Source: Treponema sp. (GTDB lineage: Bacteria; Spirochaetota; Spirochaetia; Treponematales; Breznakiellaceae). Taken from it: 7,772 nt of DNA. The translations under genes were made by a program, and so were the position numbers. The stretch spans positions 1-7,772 of the forward strand of contig JAIRMT010000174.1 in the NCBI GenBank assembly GCA_031258505.1, read 5' to 3'. This document shows, piece by piece, positions 1 to 7,149 of this stretch. Positions within the stretch are counted from its first letter, which is position 1. Each line of letters starts with the position of its first letter. Under the pieces are notes generated by a model, which worked only from the letters and a program-made list of their open reading frames with translations, was not told the origin of the DNA and made no database searches.

Positions 1-2
1 TC

Positions 3-320
3 AGCCACCCCAAGGCCAACGGAATTGACCGTTCCGTGCTGCTTGTCTGCGAACCGAAACCCGCCGCCGACTGTTATATCACCACCACCGAATCCATTAT
101 CCGTATGGCCCCCTCCGACTCGGCCAGGACCATTACCGCCACCCTCATCGGGGGAACCGCCAATGACGCCTATAATTTCAAATGGTGGGCCGACAGCTAC
201 GACATTATCGAGATGAACTACAGCGCCAACGCGGCGACCACTCGGTTATATCCACCCGGTTCCACCCTGCCCCCTGCGTTACCGCTTGACAACATACGGC
301 ATATGCTATATATTGTATAA
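3..320 (+). CDS. Partial Ig-like repeat protein, 3' end truncated or chimeric
   Basis: An open frame enters from the left edge and stops at TAA 318-320, so the true start lies outside the window. The first ~80 residues look like tandem beta-rich Ig-like repeats of a surface or secreted protein. SHPKANG near the left edge resembles the end of one repeat, and the part running through TITATLIGGTANDAYNFKWW and DSYDIIEMNYS resembles the first half of the next. That next repeat is not completed. After about position 240 the protein becomes low-complexity (YPPGSTLPP), encoded by a dispersed DNA repeat, and the last residues overlap the promoter of the downstream antitoxin. This suggests a gene cut off by insertion or rearrangement, with a chimeric tail. 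The family assignment is from sequence style only, and the function is unknown. Confidence 0.5.
   Translation, partial: SHPKANGIDRSVLLVCEPKPAADCYITTTESIIRMAPSDSARTITATLIGGTANDAYNFKWWADSYDIIEMNYSANAATTRLYPPGSTLPPALPLDNIRHMLYIV
253..271 (+). repeat. 19-bp direct repeat, copy 1 (left of toxin-antitoxin module)
   Basis: CACCCGGTTCCACCCTGCC occurs here and again at 957-975 with one mismatch (18/19). The two copies lie in the same orientation, about 704 bp apart, and bracket the toxin-antitoxin module. This copy marks the point where the upstream Ig-like frame loses its family character. The core GGTRGAACCGGGYG is also found, inverted relative to this copy, at 7481-7494. Confidence 0.75.
286..314 (+). 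promoter_or_regulatory. Sigma70-type promoter of the toxin-antitoxin operon
   Basis: TTGACA (286-291) matches the -35 consensus perfectly. It is followed by a 17-bp spacer and TATATT (309-314), a 5/6 match to the -10 consensus. The start codon of the antitoxin is at 335, which gives a short leader. The spacer contains the perfect 8-bp palindrome GCATATGC (299-306), a plausible operator for the autoregulating antitoxin; the operator role is inferred. Confidence 0.75.
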
Positions 321-334
321 CAAGAGGTAATAGT

Positions 335-607
335 ATGGCACAGTTGAATATCAGACTTGACGATACAGTCAAGGAACAGGCCGAAACCCTTTTTAACCGG
401 ATGGGCCTGACTATGTCGGCGGCGGTTACGCTCTTTTTGCATCAGGTAATACTGCACAATGCTATCCCGTTCAAGATAAGCGCCCATGGCGACCCCCTTT
501 ACAATCCGGCAAACATTGCCCGTATCAAAGATTCCATCAACCAGTTCACGCAGGGCAAGTTTAGCGAAAAATCCCTGGAAGAATTGGAGCGGATGGCTGA
601 TGAGTAA
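335..607 (+). CDS. RelB/DinJ-family antitoxin
   Basis: A 90-aa protein of the usual size for RelB/DinJ antitoxins. The N-terminal ribbon-helix-helix DNA-binding region covers about residues 3-45: a short beta strand (AQLNIRLDD) followed by two helices with the family-typical string GLTMSAAVTLFLHQ. The acidic C-terminal part (about 60-90, ending LEELERMADE) would wrap around and neutralise the toxin. Members of this family repress their own operon. AGAGG at 323-327 lies 7 nt before the ATG and fixes the start. The stop overlaps the toxin start by eight bases (toxin ATG at 600-602), which implies translational coupling. RelB/DinJ antitoxins more often pair with RelE or YafQ toxins than with YoeB, whose usual partner is YefM, so this is a mixed pair. 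The antitoxin reads intact. Confidence 0.9.
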   Translation: MAQLNIRLDDTVKEQAETLFNRMGLTMSAAVTLFLHQVILHNAIPFKISAHGDPLYNPANIARIKDSINQFTQGKFSEKSLEELERMADE

Positions 608-867
608 GCCGCTGTTCTCCGCTAACGCCTGGGAAGATTATCTGTATTGGCAGTCTCAAGACAAAAAGACTCTGAAACGGATAAACGCTCTTGTCAAAGA
701 CATAGAAAGAAACGGCAATGCGGGAATAGGCGCCGGAACCTTTGCGGGAAGACCTGTCCGGTTATTGGAGCAGACACATAGATGATAAAAACCGTCTGGT
801 CTACTGTATTCTTGACGGCGGGATTATCGAAATTCATACCTGCCGTTCTCATTATGGTAACAAGTAG
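600..867 (+). pseudogene. yoeB: YoeB-family mRNA interferase toxin, frameshifted
   Basis: The start ATG overlaps the antitoxin end. The first 44 codons (600-731) match the YoeB N-terminus (WEDYLYWQSQDKKTLKRIN), but this frame then runs into TGA at 783-785, giving only 61 aa. From 733 another frame supplies the missing half: PEPLREDLSGYWSRHID, then NRLVYCIL, then CRSHYG, ending at TAG 865-867. Inserting two bases before G732 would restore a Lys codon and a continuous protein of about 89 aa, close to the usual ~84 aa. The residues known to matter for YoeB ribosome-dependent mRNA cleavage (Glu of PEPL, Arg of NRLVY, the C-terminal His-Tyr) all lie after the break. As written the toxin is dead. 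A sequencing error or programmed frameshifting cannot be excluded. Confidence 0.85.
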
Positions 868-956
868 GCTTATAGCGCTCTTTTGGGAGATATACGCGAA
901 CAGCGCAATGCGCTTGTACTGTTCCCATGAAACCGGCTTTTTTTCACCCCTTGAAA

Positions 957-975
957 CACCCGGTTCCACCTTGCC
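957..975 (+). repeat. 19-bp direct repeat, copy 2 (right of toxin-antitoxin module)
   Basis: CACCCGGTTCCACCTTGCC matches copy 1 (253-271) at 18 of 19 positions, in the same orientation. It overlaps the right arm of a possible hairpin formed by AACCGG (931-936) and CCGGTT (960-965), which encloses a T-rich stretch. It lies in the gap between the convergent toxin and mannosidase genes. Confidence 0.75.
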
Positions 976-987
976 TCCAAGCCCGCA

Positions 988-1044
988 GCATTACGGAGGG
1001 TGAACGTAGTAGTTTCGCTACTGACGTCGAACCCTTCGCAACGC
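988..1044. terminator. Long imperfect hairpin between convergent genes, possible bidirectional terminator
   Basis: Successive paired blocks are GCATTACGG with TCGCAACGC (two mismatches), AGGGT with ACCCT, ACGT with ACGT, and AGTAG with CTACT, closing on a TTTCG loop, with small bulges between blocks. It starts 13 bases past the mannosidase stop and lies 120 bp past the toxin stop, where a shared terminator would be expected. Neither side has the T-run of a classical intrinsic terminator, so the role is uncertain. It could instead be a repeat-element stem. Confidence 0.4.
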
Positions 1045-1056
1045 ATAGAATGGTGG

Positions 1057-3942
1057 CTAGAAGCGTAGTTTTACAGTACGTATCGCGTACGGAGACATCT
1101 CGAAGTGAATGGCGTTGCCTTGCGCGGCAATAGCGCCAGCAGACACTTGCTCGTCAAGGCTAACGAATTCCGCGCTGCTCACCGGAAGCGGCAGGGAGAC
1201 AGACACCGTGTCGCGCTTACCAGCGGTTTCGTATAAGCGGAGGAGGAGCGCGCCATCAACGCTCAGGCTTACAGAACTCAGTATGGTGCTTGCCGCGTTC
1301 AGCTTGAGCAGCTCTTGTGTGGGCGCTAAGGCGCCGCGCTGGTGTGGCTGACCGGAAATAATGCGCAAGCTGTGGCATAGATCGCCCGCAGTCTCGATGA
1401 GCGCCTTTGGATTCGAGGGACTCAATGCGATCCAGAGGCGTATTATATGCTTGCCCCGCTCTGGAAAGGGGTCTGGACTACTCGCGGTGTTGATGAGGGT
1501 CGCGCTCAGTTCTGACTCACAGCCGCGATACCCATACTTGCAGTCGGTGATGAGGGCAAGCGCAGTAGAACCATTGCTTTCACCGGCAGCGCTTTTGCTG
1601 CCGAAGAGCGCAGCAGTGTATTGCAAGCCTGGTATGTCCTGATATGCGCTGGGGCGGTTTAACACGCCGGCAGGAACGTCGGACTGATAGGCTTCAGGTT
1701 CACGGGCAAGCGGCAGACAGAAGCGGAGTACCGGTACGTTCTTGTGAGCGTCCGCCGCTTCGTTCCAGGTGAGGTTGAACTGGTAGGCAAGGGCGTGAGC
1801 ATCCGCGTCCAGCGTGATCGTAATTTTGACGCTTGAGTTAAGCAAGGTTCCTTCCACCTCAAGCCCGTTACGCAGGGCGTTCTTTGTGAAGGGGCGTATC
1901 CGTGTAGGCGTCAGATACTCGCAGCCAAGATAACGCCCGGTCTGCCATGCGTTATTAGTCGCCTTCTCAGCGTGGCTGAGTACCAGACGGGCGGTTTTGT
2001 TGGGGGGAAGTGTTTCCTCACCGCTTGTTTTATCGATAAGGGAACGCAGATCGCCGGTCTGGGGATCGAATTCCACCTTCAAAAAGGCGTTTTCTAGGAT
2101 AATGGGGCCGTGCGCAACATCGGAACGAGGGAAGGCATTGATATAGTGAGGATAAGTGTTCCCCAGTTCGGCCTCATGGAACACGACAGTGGTATAACCA
2201 AAAGCGGGAACTTCCACTTGAGCAAGGAAACGAATGTACTCATGATCCCAGTAACGCTGGAGTTCAGTATCCAGAAGCTGGAAGTTCAGGGGTTTTCCAG
2301 TGTGATCCTGCAGCTTAGCGCGACGTAAGTCGTAGGGCCAATCCCAGACCGTGAACTCAAGCGTTTCCCGCCGTGCATGCGCGCTTGGGTTAAACACATG
2401 GTAGACTCGCGTCTTGCCTCTGCCGCGTTCAGGATTTGGATAGCCGCTGAAATGCTCAAGCCCATAGCCAACGCCCGCGCCTTCGGACTGGGTTCCGGCG
2501 TCATCGTCCGCTGCGATCGTGGAGGTGTCAATGGCTGCGGCGATTGCCCGCGCCGTCTTTTCATACGCGGCGCCAGACACGGCTAAGGCTTCGGAGTAAA
2601 GGCTCATCGCGTACTCGCGGCTGTCTCGCACACAGGAACCAGTAATAATGTCGTGGAAGTGGGTAAAGAGAACGCCCTGCCACGCGGCCTCAAACTTCCG
2701 CGCTGGATAGCGTTTCCCCGTGAGGAGCAGGGACATGGCGTCAAGTCCCTCGGCATCCAGCAAGGCAAGCTCAGAATGTCGGTTCCCTAGCTTGATACGG
2801 CTTTGGGTTGTGTAACAACCAGTAGCAAAGAAGTTGATCTCTCCGGTTATAACCGGGACCTTGTCCCGAACTGTTTCCGCTGCTCTGAAGTATTCGGCAA
2901 AAGTACCGAAACGCACCTGCGGAAACACTGGCCAGTCCTGCATCTCGATAATTCGCTCGATATCGCGCCGCGTGGGGCCGCCGCCGTGGTTGCCCACGCC
3001 GTAGACAATGAGCGATGTGCTTAAACCGCCGGTAAGTGCGGCAAGCTCTGGTACGCCAAGCGCAATGTCCGCGCTTATCCCGCTGTTGTACCAGTACGAT
3101 TCGCAGTGCGCCAGCAGTTCCGCGCCAGAAGGCGCCTGCCAACGATACAACACGCGGCGCTCGGTAAGGCCGCGACAGTGATAGAGATAGCGCACGCCGC
3201 CGTAGTTGTCGATTTCGGGTATATTCACGCTGTGACCGAAGGTGTCAGGGGAGAAATCAATGTTCAGTGCGGCGGGATCAACGCTCCAGACAGACTCAAG
3301 GTAGATTTTGGTTAAACGGATGTGCCGCAGCAGAGACTCAGTACACGGCATATTCTTGTCGGTTTCCACCCAGGCTGAAGCAGTTACTTCCCAGCGTCCT
3401 TCGCGGATACGCCGCTTCATTTCTTCCATTAACTCTGGGTCGTACTTTTCTACGATGCGATAGACAGAAGCCTGTGATTGAGCGAAGTGGAAATCTGGGT
3501 ACTCATCCATCATCTTGAGCATGGTGCGGAAGGTGGCAAGCGTGGCGGCCACGGTTTCCTGCCAGCTCCACTGCCAGTTCATGTCGATATGGGCATGAGC
3601 TGCACATAGAATCGTATATTGTTGCGCCGCATTTTTAAGCGGCAGGAGTCGCTGTTCAGCCTCGATGCAGGCGTCATTAACCAGCACACCGTAGGCGCTC
3701 AGGCTTTTCTCCAAAACAGCCAACGCCTGAGCAATCTCGCGATCATATTCGTGGTTTCGCGCCGCGTTGAGGTTTACCGCGAAGCCAAGCTCACCGAGGA
3801 TACGACGTATCGCCGCTCCTGGCATGGTAACGTGGTAGATAAGTTCCTCCGGCATACCAAAGCTCCATTCAAAGCGTTGTTTTTCACGGTTTCCCCCAAC
3901 GCCGCATCTTAATTCGTATAGCCTTCCAGCTAAAGTAATCAT
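1057..3942 (-). CDS. Glycoside hydrolase family 38 alpha-mannosidase
   Basis: A 961-aa exo-acting retaining alpha-mannosidase, releasing mannose from alpha-mannosides. The catalytic domain comes first (about residues 108-375). It contains HAHIDMNWQWSW (116-127; His118 and Asp120 as zinc ligands), NIDFSPDTFGHS (227-238; Asp233 as the expected nucleophile) and GVGNHGGGPT (315-324). The helical middle domain (about 376-460) carries THFHDIITGS, with His430 the expected further zinc ligand. A beta-rich C-terminal domain follows a D/G-rich linker near 475-500. No signal peptide is seen, so it is probably cytoplasmic and acts on imported oligosaccharides. The start is set at ATG 3942 because GGAGG lies 4 nt upstream; a longer frame reaches 4137 but would overlap dxs. 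It is divergent from dxs with a 49-bp gap. No breaks seen; substrate linkage cannot be read from sequence. Confidence 0.93.
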   Translation of the reverse strand: MITLAGRLYELRCGVGGNREKQRFEWSFGMPEELIYHVTMPGAAIRRILGELGFAVNLNAARNHEYDREIAQALAVLEKSLSAYGVLVNDACIEAEQRLLPLKNAAQQYTILCAAHAHIDMNWQWSWQETVAATLATFRTMLKMMDEYPDFHFAQSQASVYRIVEKYDPELMEEMKRRIREGRWEVTASAWVETDKNMPCTESLLRHIRLTKIYLESVWSVDPAALNIDFSPDTFGHSVNIPEIDNYGGVRYLYHCRGLTERRVLYRWQAPSGAELLAHCESYWYNSGISADIALGVPELAALTGGLSTSLIVYGVGNHGGGPTRRDIERIIEMQDWPVFPQVRFGTFAEYFRAAETVRDKVPVITGEINFFATGCYTTQSRIKLGNRHSELALLDAEGLDAMSLLLTGKRYPARKFEAAWQGVLFTHFHDIITGSCVRDSREYAMSLYSEALAVSGAAYEKTARAIAAAIDTSTIAADDDAGTQSEGAGVGYGLEHFSGYPNPERGRGKTRVYHVFNPSAHARRETLEFTVWDWPYDLRRAKLQDHTGKPLNFQLLDTELQRYWDHEYIRFLAQVEVPAFGYTTVVFHEAELGNTYPHYINAFPRSDVAHGPIILENAFLKVEFDPQTGDLRSLIDKTSGEETLPPNKTARLVLSHAEKATNNAWQTGRYLGCEYLTPTRIRPFTKNALRNGLEVEGTLLNSSVKITITLDADAHALAYQFNLTWNEAADAHKNVPVLRFCLPLAREPEAYQSDVPAGVLNRPSAYQDIPGLQYTAALFGSKSAAGESNGSTALALITDCKYGYRGCESELSATLINTASSPDPFPERGKHIIRLWIALSPSNPKALIETAGDLCHSLRIISGQPHQRGALAPTQELLKLNAASTILSSVSLSVDGALLLRLYETAGKRDTVSVSLPLPVSSAEFVSLDEQVSAGAIAAQGNAIHFEMSPYAIRTVKLRF

Positions 3943-3952
3943 AAAGCCTCCA

Positions 3953-3981
3953 TAGTTATTTCTTAGAAAAGAGTGTATACT
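3953..3981 (+). promoter_or_regulatory. Candidate promoter for dxs in the divergent gap
   Basis: TATACT (3976-3981) resembles a -10 element, 11 bp before the dxs ATG. The -35 position (TAGTTA, 3953-3958) matches poorly. Transcription would start almost at the ATG, giving a leaderless or nearly leaderless message. On the other strand the same GTATAC palindrome reads as TATACA (3974-3979), which could serve the mannosidase with a weak -35 (TTCACT) lying inside the start of dxs. Inference from short matches only. Confidence 0.35.
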
Positions 3982-3991
3982 TTTTAATAAT

Positions 3992-5968
3992 ATGTCCAGT
4001 GAATCAATCTTGTCCAACATCCACGATCCCTCTGACCTGAGAACTTTATCCATCCACGAACTTAAGCAGTTGGCCGCAGAGCTTCGAGAGGTGATTGTGG
4101 CCACAGTGAGTAAAAATGGCGGGCATTTGGCTTCCAACCTTGGGGTGGTGGAGCTTACGATAGCCCTGCATCGGGTGTTTGACTCGCCGCGTGATAAAAT
4201 CGTTTGGGATGTTGGTCATCAGTGCTATACCCACAAGCTGCTCACCGGCAGGTACAGCCGGTTTTCCACGTTGAGGCAGGCCGGTGGGCTTGCTGGTTTT
4301 CCCAAACGTTCTGAAAGTCTGCACGATGCCTTTGATACTGGCCACGCCTCAACCTCGATTTCTGCGGCTCTGGGTCTGCTTGCTGGGGATCGGATACAGG
4401 ATACGCATAACCATGTTGTTGCGGTTATTGGGGACGGGGCGCTTTCTGGAGGGCTTGCTTACGAGGCGTTTTCTCACGCCGGCCAGCTTGGTCTGCCGCT
4501 CATCGTTATTCTGAATGATAACAAGATGTCTATCGGGCGCAGTGTGGGAGGAATTTCTAAGTATCTCAGTCGCCTGTCAATGACTGCGCGTTATCAGGCG
4601 TTTCGCCACAAGTTTGATTCGCTGGTGAAGCGTATTCCCCGCATTGGAGAGTTTGTTTTTGATATTATTGTCAGGCTCAAACGGGCGGTGAAGGCGGTTT
4701 TCTATACGGATAACTTTTTTGTGGACTTGGGTTTTGAGTATGTGGGGCCGATTGAAGGTCATCACATTCAGCGGCTTGAGCAGGTCTTGCGTGATGTGCG
4801 CAAGCTGGATCGGCCTGTGGTGGTTCATGTGATCACGCAGAAGGGCAAGGGCTATAAGTTTGCAGAGGAAGATCCGGGTGCGTATCATGGGGTTTCCTCG
4901 TTTTCGGTGAGCGAAGGGCTGCTTAAGGGGCCGTCGCTTATTAACAGTCGTGAGGCAGCCCTTGCGAACAATCATGTACGCCACCGGCAAGAACAGAGTA
5001 AGCGGCGTAGTAAGATCAGTTTTACAGAGGCTTTTTCCAGAGCCATTCTTGAACAGGGGCGCGCAGATGAGCGGGTGTTGGCGATCACGGCGGCTATGGA
5101 AAAAGGAACTGGTCTTTCAGCGTTCAAGTCCGCGTTTCCTGGGCGCTTCTTTGACGTGGGGATTGCTGAGGAACACGCGGTTACGTTTGCCGCTGGCCTT
5201 GCTGCAAAGGGACTCAAGCCGATAGTTGCGGTGTATTCGACGTTTATGCAGCGGGCTTTGGACGAGGTGATTCATGATGTGGCTCTGCAAAACCTCGGCG
5301 TCATCTTTGCCCTAGACCGCGCAGGCTTTGTCGGCGATGATGGGCTTACCCATCAAGGCGTGTTTGACATTGCCCTGTTCCGCATGGTTCCTAATATGAC
5401 GCTTCTTTCGCCAGCGGACAGCGTGGAACTTTCCATGATGTTGGCATGGGCGCTTCGTATCGACAGCCCCTGCGTGATTCGCTATCCTAAGACATCCTGC
5501 CCGCTCGCGGGGCGGGACTTTGCCATGCCATTACAGCTTGGTCGGGGTGTTTTCCTGCGGAAGTGGAACGCATCGATCTGTCTTGCGTTTTCCGGCAGTC
5601 TCTACCTTGAAACGCTGGACGCGGCGGCGCGCCTTGAACAGAAACGGATACCGACCGACTTGTATAACCTGCGTTTTTTCAAGCCGATTGATGAAGAATA
5701 CCTTATCGATATTCTCAATAACTATGAACTGGTCGTGTTTATTGAGGAAGGGGTGCGGGAAGGCGGTTTTGGAGAATACGCCTCAGAGCTTGCCCAGCGG
5801 CGGCGCTGTATTGCCCGCATTCTTACACTCGGCATTCCAGAACACTTTGTGTCTCAGGGTAAGCGCGAGGAACTGCTCCACGCAAACGCCCTTGACGGCG
5901 AAGGTATCGCGGACTCGGTTCTGCGCGCTTGCCGTGAAAGCCGCCTGCCCCATCTTGCCAAGCGCTGA
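3992..5968 (+). CDS. dxs: 1-deoxy-D-xylulose-5-phosphate synthase
   Basis: DXS condenses pyruvate and glyceraldehyde 3-phosphate to 1-deoxy-D-xylulose 5-phosphate with loss of CO2. It is the entry step of the MEP isoprenoid pathway, also feeds thiamine and pyridoxal synthesis, and is cytosolic. At 658 aa it is slightly longer than the usual ~620. Visible motifs are GGHLASNLG with His45, VWDVGHQ with His76, the thiamine diphosphate/Mg signature from GDGALSGG (148-154) to LNDNK (174-178), VGPIEGH (251-257), GIAEEHAVT with Glu393 as the catalytic Glu, QRALDE with Arg421, DRAGFVGDDGLTHQG (442-456, His454) and RYPK (497-500). The transketolase C-terminal domain follows (about 520-640). No Shine-Dalgarno sequence is evident before ATG 3992; TTG 4010 is an alternative start without better support. 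Next gene 57 bp downstream. Reads intact. Confidence 0.97.
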   Translation: MSSESILSNIHDPSDLRTLSIHELKQLAAELREVIVATVSKNGGHLASNLGVVELTIALHRVFDSPRDKIVWDVGHQCYTHKLLTGRYSRFSTLRQAGGLAGFPKRSESLHDAFDTGHASTSISAALGLLAGDRIQDTHNHVVAVIGDGALSGGLAYEAFSHAGQLGLPLIVILNDNKMSIGRSVGGISKYLSRLSMTARYQAFRHKFDSLVKRIPRIGEFVFDIIVRLKRAVKAVFYTDNFFVDLGFEYVGPIEGHHIQRLEQVLRDVRKLDRPVVVHVITQKGKGYKFAEEDPGAYHGVSSFSVSEGLLKGPSLINSREAALANNHVRHRQEQSKRRSKISFTEAFSRAILEQGRADERVLAITAAMEKGTGLSAFKSAFPGRFFDVGIAEEHAVTFAAGLAAKGLKPIVAVYSTFMQRALDEVIHDVALQNLGVIFALDRAGFVGDDGLTHQGVFDIALFRMVPNMTLLSPADSVELSMMLAWALRIDSPCVIRYPKTSCPLAGRDFAMPLQLGRGVFLRKWNASICLAFSGSLYLETLDAAARLEQKRIPTDLYNLRFFKPIDEEYLIDILNNYELVVFIEEGVREGGFGEYASELAQRRRCIARILTLGIPEHFVSQGKREELLHANALDGEGIADSVLRACRESRLPHLAKR

Positions 5969-6025
5969 AAAACCTCTTATTGCGATTCTGGCGCTCTTGC
6001 CTTAGTATTTTGTCAGGAGAAAACT

Positions 6026-7132
6026 ATGGATGAACGAAAAAAAGACATCAAAAAGTTAGAAGACGAGAAACGGAGTGCAAGCGAAGGTTTGGTTCAGCTT
6101 GAGGAAAGCTTGGGCGAGATGCTTCTGGAGCGGCTTCGTCGAGATGGAGCATCAACACGCTGGGAACATTTTACTGAATACCTGCGGTTACTCTCAGAAC
6201 TTGCTGATTCCGAGGAATACATTAAGCGGATTGAGGCTGATGTCCGGCGCTTGAAAGTGGTTGAGGCGGTAATAGAGGGGAATGAGAAGCTACTGGTCGC
6301 GTACTCAAAGAAACTTGGGGAACAGCACACCACGCTGGGCGGGGAAATTCTTGCTGAACCTGACTTGATCGCTTACAGCCAGTCGTATCAAGTCGAGCTT
6401 GAGGCAGTTCTGAGTAAGATTCAGGAACTGGAGACTAAACTTGACGGCCTTGTGGACAAAAAAGGTGAAAAGAGCAGCATCTTTTCCCGAATCGGGAAAA
6501 ACGTGCAGGGCGTGGCGCTCCGTTCCTCGCTTGGGAAGAATCAGGAGCAGATTCGCAAGCTCTGTGAGGCAACTGGTGAAAACTTTACCCTTGCTCACAA
6601 TCCAACGGGGAATGAGAAACTGAACGCCTTGGCCGCTGAGGTCGAGGAGTTGCGGTCTCAGAAGATTGTTCTTGCTGATGAGCTTACCGCCTTAAAAGAG
6701 GAGCGTGGCAAGATAAATGAAACGTTTGATAAAGAAGGTAATCCTGCAAGGCACATTAAGGCGCTTGAAAAGCGCATCACTCAGTTACATGACGAGGTTC
6801 ACGCGCTCTATGCCAAGGCTGGAAAAGAAACCGCCGACGCCGCGTTTGCCGACCAGCTTGATGTACTGGAAACAAGCCTGAACGACGATGAGACCGCGCT
6901 TCTCGACAAGATCGCGCTTGCCCGTGAAAAGGTGCAGACCATTGAGACCCGTATTGCCAGCCTTAAAGCAGCTATTGCCATTGACGAAGAAAAGGAAGCA
7001 ATCGCCCGTCATTACAAGTCAATAGAGGAGCAGCGCCGCCGCATCGCTGAGAGCGAGCGCGCCATCGCGGACCTTGAGACGAGCATCGTTGAGGCTGAAC
7101 AACGTATCGCTGAATTGAGCAAGCTGCTATAG
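6026..7132 (+). CDS. Coiled-coil protein of unknown function downstream of dxs
   Basis: A 368-aa, highly charged, Glu/Lys/Arg/Leu-rich protein that I do not recognise by name. It has no signal peptide or membrane segment, so it is probably cytoplasmic. Helical heptad-like stretches cover about residues 1-35, 60-100, 120-145, 197-232, 242-262 and 285-368, the last being the longest (ERAIADLETSIVEAEQRIAE). The coil is interrupted at 150-196 by SSIFSRIGKNVQGVALRSS and TGENFTLAHNPTGN. This basic, glycine-containing segment may be a hinge or binding loop, and it holds the single cysteine (Cys180). The start is supported by AGGAG (6015-6019), 6 nt before ATG. It begins 57 bp after dxs on the same strand with no obvious terminator between, so the two are probably co-transcribed. 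An SMC-like, structural or scaffold role is possible but not shown. Confidence 0.85.
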   Translation: MDERKKDIKKLEDEKRSASEGLVQLEESLGEMLLERLRRDGASTRWEHFTEYLRLLSELADSEEYIKRIEADVRRLKVVEAVIEGNEKLLVAYSKKLGEQHTTLGGEILAEPDLIAYSQSYQVELEAVLSKIQELETKLDGLVDKKGEKSSIFSRIGKNVQGVALRSSLGKNQEQIRKLCEATGENFTLAHNPTGNEKLNALAAEVEELRSQKIVLADELTALKEERGKINETFDKEGNPARHIKALEKRITQLHDEVHALYAKAGKETADAAFADQLDVLETSLNDDETALLDKIALAREKVQTIETRIASLKAAIAIDEEKEAIARHYKSIEEQRRRIAESERAIADLETSIVEAEQRIAELSKLL

Positions 7133-7149
7133 TAGTTATGGAAGAGTCC

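Noticed and set aside
218..487. Minus-strand 89-aa frame across the TA promoter
   Set aside because: It is antisense to the clear antitoxin gene and its promoter, and its last residues are just the repeat read backwards.
694..969. Minus-strand 91-aa frame over the toxin
   Set aside because: It is antisense to the YoeB pseudogene, which explains the sequence better.
253..1044. Integron gene cassette with an attC site
   Set aside because: TA cassettes are common in integrons and a long imperfect hairpin lies at 988-1044, but I could not find matching RYYYAAC and GTTRRRY boxes at its ends, and no similar hairpin precedes the module.
3943..4137. Upstream extension of the mannosidase to give 1026 aa
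   Set aside because: The extra 65 residues overlap the dxs start region and lack family character, and a GGAGG lies immediately before ATG 3942.
5520..6005. Plus-strand 161-aa frame inside dxs
   Set aside because: It is an alternative frame of the dxs C-terminal domain with no family features.
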